A stretch of DNA of 64,000 bases. It comes from Enoplolaimus lenunculus (Eukaryota; Nematoda; Enoplea; Enoplida; Thoracostomopsidae). The stretch is from positions 124,001-188,000 of the forward strand of contig JASANG010000150.1 of assembly GCA_030248215.1 (NCBI GenBank), written 5' to 3'. Within the stretch, counting starts at the first letter, position 1, and each line of letters begins with the position of its first letter. Made by a program: the position numbers and the translations under genes. Shown piece by piece: positions 61,996 through 64,000 of the stretch. Under the pieces are notes generated by a model that saw only the letters and a list, made by a program, of their open reading frames with translations, did not search any database and had not been told where the DNA came from.

Positions 61996-63014
61996 TAATC
62001 CAGCAACTTACTACATCTGCGGTACGAACTTTTTCAAGAATTTGAACGTAAAAATTTATTTGAGGTTCAGGGACAGAACAGTCACCCCAGTACCCCCGTT
62101 TGCTACCTCGCTCTTAAAGGCCCCCACCCTAACCGGTTGAAACAAAAATCGGCGAAGTGGGATTCATTTAAAGATGGATTTACTTTCTCGGTTCACCATT
62201 TTGTAACTCCTGTATAAAACTGCTTTTGGATCGGTGCACTCACAGCAATGATCAATCACAAAAAATTCTGGACCCACCTCTAGGTTGGGAGCTACTACCA
62301 TAAAATTTGTGGGAGTCCCCACTTGAGTTGTATACCGTACCAAAGTGGAACTAAAAATTTCCATGACTAATGAGAATATTTCTGTCGTGTTTGAGTGCTT
62401 CACGGTGTGCGTAGAACTCACTAACGAAAGTGAGAGTCTAGGTCTGAACCGATGCTTCAGACCTTTTAAGTAAGCAGCTGGAAAAGCAGGCATATAGAGC
62501 GGGGATCGAACTTCGGCCTTAGGATTCCCAGGCATATATTATGTGTCGGTCGACCGTATGCTGCTGGGAAGCATAGGTACTAGTTTGTACAATCACTTGC
62601 ATATACACACGGACAAGCGTTTCTTACATGCTTACTTGCCCCAATTTTCAACAAGGTCGTCCGTTGACCGTCCATCTTATTTTTGCGGCTGGATATGTAC
62701 CGTGTTCAAAGCACGGCAATTTACGCACCATTGCGTCAAGGAGTAGCCCCCACGACAGTCTAGTTTATTGTTTTGACTAACTACGAATAGCAAAAATACG
62801 TAATCATTATTCGGTACGTACAAATTGCAATATCGGTATCGGTGTGTAACGCGTTGATTTCATATAGCCTTAGACGAGTAGCAAGCAGGTATGAGTGCAC
62901 TAGCACGTCGCAATAACTGTTCGTTACTGTTGTTCTTTTGTTTGGTTTCGGTTATAAATTCCCTTAGTACTTTTTAGATATATTACGTAAACACATACGT
63001 TGTCATTTTGTATA
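61996..63014. other. 5' flank of RPL23A
   Basis: No other gene is supported. The RPL23A promoter and leader must lie near its right end. Confidence 0.4.
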
Positions 63015-63732
63015 ATGTCTGCGAAAAAGCAGCCACGTGGAAAAAAAGCGACCGCCCAGCCAACTGAAAAGCGCAGTGTCGCAGCTTCAAAAGAAGAAAA
63101 TGTTAAACAGGCACAGGTTCCTGTGAAAACGTTGAAGGTGGGTAATGTATAACAAGGAGTATATTTGTGAATTACATCAATCGCAAGCTGTTTTGTTGCA
63201 AGCGATGATATTGTGTAAGAGAACTGCTGATGGTAGTTCTTCAGCATTATTTAAAGATCATGACTTAAGTTGCATTTGGTTAGGATGAATTATTTGTTTG
63301 ATTGACATATATATACACAGTACGTATATAGTTCAGCTCGATTGTTACACAATACGTTCATATAGTCACATTGTCAAAGCAGAGCTATATTTACGTATCT
63401 CATATCTTAATTTCCAGGTAATCGATACAGTTATTTTTTGTAATAACTCGCGTAAAATTAGGACATTTGGCTGATTTAAATGTTAAGCTGAAACTATGAT
63501 ATATAAATAATTCTGAGTTTTGTCTTGTAATTGCACCCATTTTATATTGAAGAGTTCAAAAATTTGCAGTGAAATTTTGTTTGTAATATCATTTCATATA
63601 CTTTGTAGGCCCGCAAGGCAGTGCTGAAAGGTACACATGGAAAGAAAACGAGAAAGATTCGAACTTCGGTTCATTTCCGTCGGCCAAAGACGTTAAAGTT
63701 ACCGCGTGATCCCATGTATCCTAGAAAATCAG
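63015..63732 (+). CDS. RPL23A: 60S ribosomal protein L23a (uL23), 5' part
   Basis: Exon 1 63015-63137 (41 codons, phase 0) encodes a Lys-rich N-terminal extension ([16 protein letters not shown]). Exon 2 63609-63732 begins [20 protein letters not shown] and continues [20 protein letters not shown], a clear match to eukaryotic L23a, ending in phase 1 at a GTAAGC donor. These are about the first 82 of roughly 155 residues. The RNA-binding fold and C-terminus lie beyond the window. uL23 sits at the polypeptide exit tunnel of the large ribosomal subunit and docks SRP and NAC. Confidence 0.97.
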
Positions 63733-64000
63733 GTAAGCAAAGATATAGTTTGTTCGTTTACATGTGCATATTTGTTGCGTTTGGGTTTTCGGTACGCATA
63801 GACGGGTTTGTGTGGTGTAAGAATTAGGCGTATTTACTTTTTGGTGTAGAAAAGTGCAGTGTCACACTAAGATTATGCATGTAGTATGCCTTAGTTGTGC
63901 GTATGGTTAATTATTAGATCTTTTAAAAGACCGCTTGATATGTAGTTATACAAAAGGGATAGGTGAAGAAGATTTCTTTTTCATTTTGTTGTTGTAATTT

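Overview
This is a nuclear, AT-rich, intron-rich animal window, most likely from a nematode. Six host genes can be read exon by exon with GT-AG junctions, apart from one GC-AG junction. The nematode telomere unit TTAGGC appears again and again inside small transposons, and the degenerin and ced-2-type Crk fit a nematode. A U11/U12-48K gene argues against the Rhabditida, whose model C. elegans lacks the minor spliceosome. It points to an early-branching (Dorylaimia, mermithid- or Trichinella-like) worm. That placement is inference.

Layout. 1-4996: repeats only, including a 1.17-kb element with terminal inverted repeats and a 0.94-kb fold-back. 4997-6897 (+): three phase-1 exons encoding LDL-receptor class A modules of a partial gene. 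7000-10600: stacked miniature transposons. 10632-14954 (-): CNOT9, six exons, 337 aa. 17272-22296 (+): Crk adaptor (SH2-SH3-SH3), eight exons, 623 aa, with an unusual ~330-residue low-complexity tail. 22297-27129: intergenic, with several inverted-repeat elements. 27130-29811: a composite element with ~120-bp inverted ends, internal ~80-bp tandem repeats and an intact 525-codon ORF holding the C-terminal half of a LINE reverse transcriptase. 30259-34396 (+): UTP11, five exons, 263 aa. 36526-41557 (+): SNRNP48 (U11/U12-48K), eight exons, 341 aa. 41600-49950: a repeat-dense stretch with nested insertions and one orphan exon. 49953-58298 (-): a DEG/ENaC sodium channel, four exons, 652 aa. 63015-63732 (+): first two coding exons of ribosomal protein RPL23A, running off the window.

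The host genes belong to general RNA and protein metabolism (mRNA deadenylation, SSU rRNA processing, minor splicing, 60S ribosome), signalling (Crk) and ion transport (degenerin). There is no sign that they form one pathway. CNOT9/CRK and degenerin/RPL23A are head-to-head pairs; UTP11 and SNRNP48 are in tandem about 2.1 kb apart.

The most striking content is the transposon landscape. At least six miniature inverted-repeat families are visible, several with target-site duplications that can be read directly: 8-bp duplications for CAGGGTGCAACCGG elements and for GGCCCATGT elements carrying TTAGGC arrays, TA for CACTGCAAAAAATGG elements, and TTAA for an element that carries tRNA-like A and B boxes. 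No LTR retroelement, retrovirus-like element, Polinton, rRNA, CRISPR array or convincing functional tRNA was seen.
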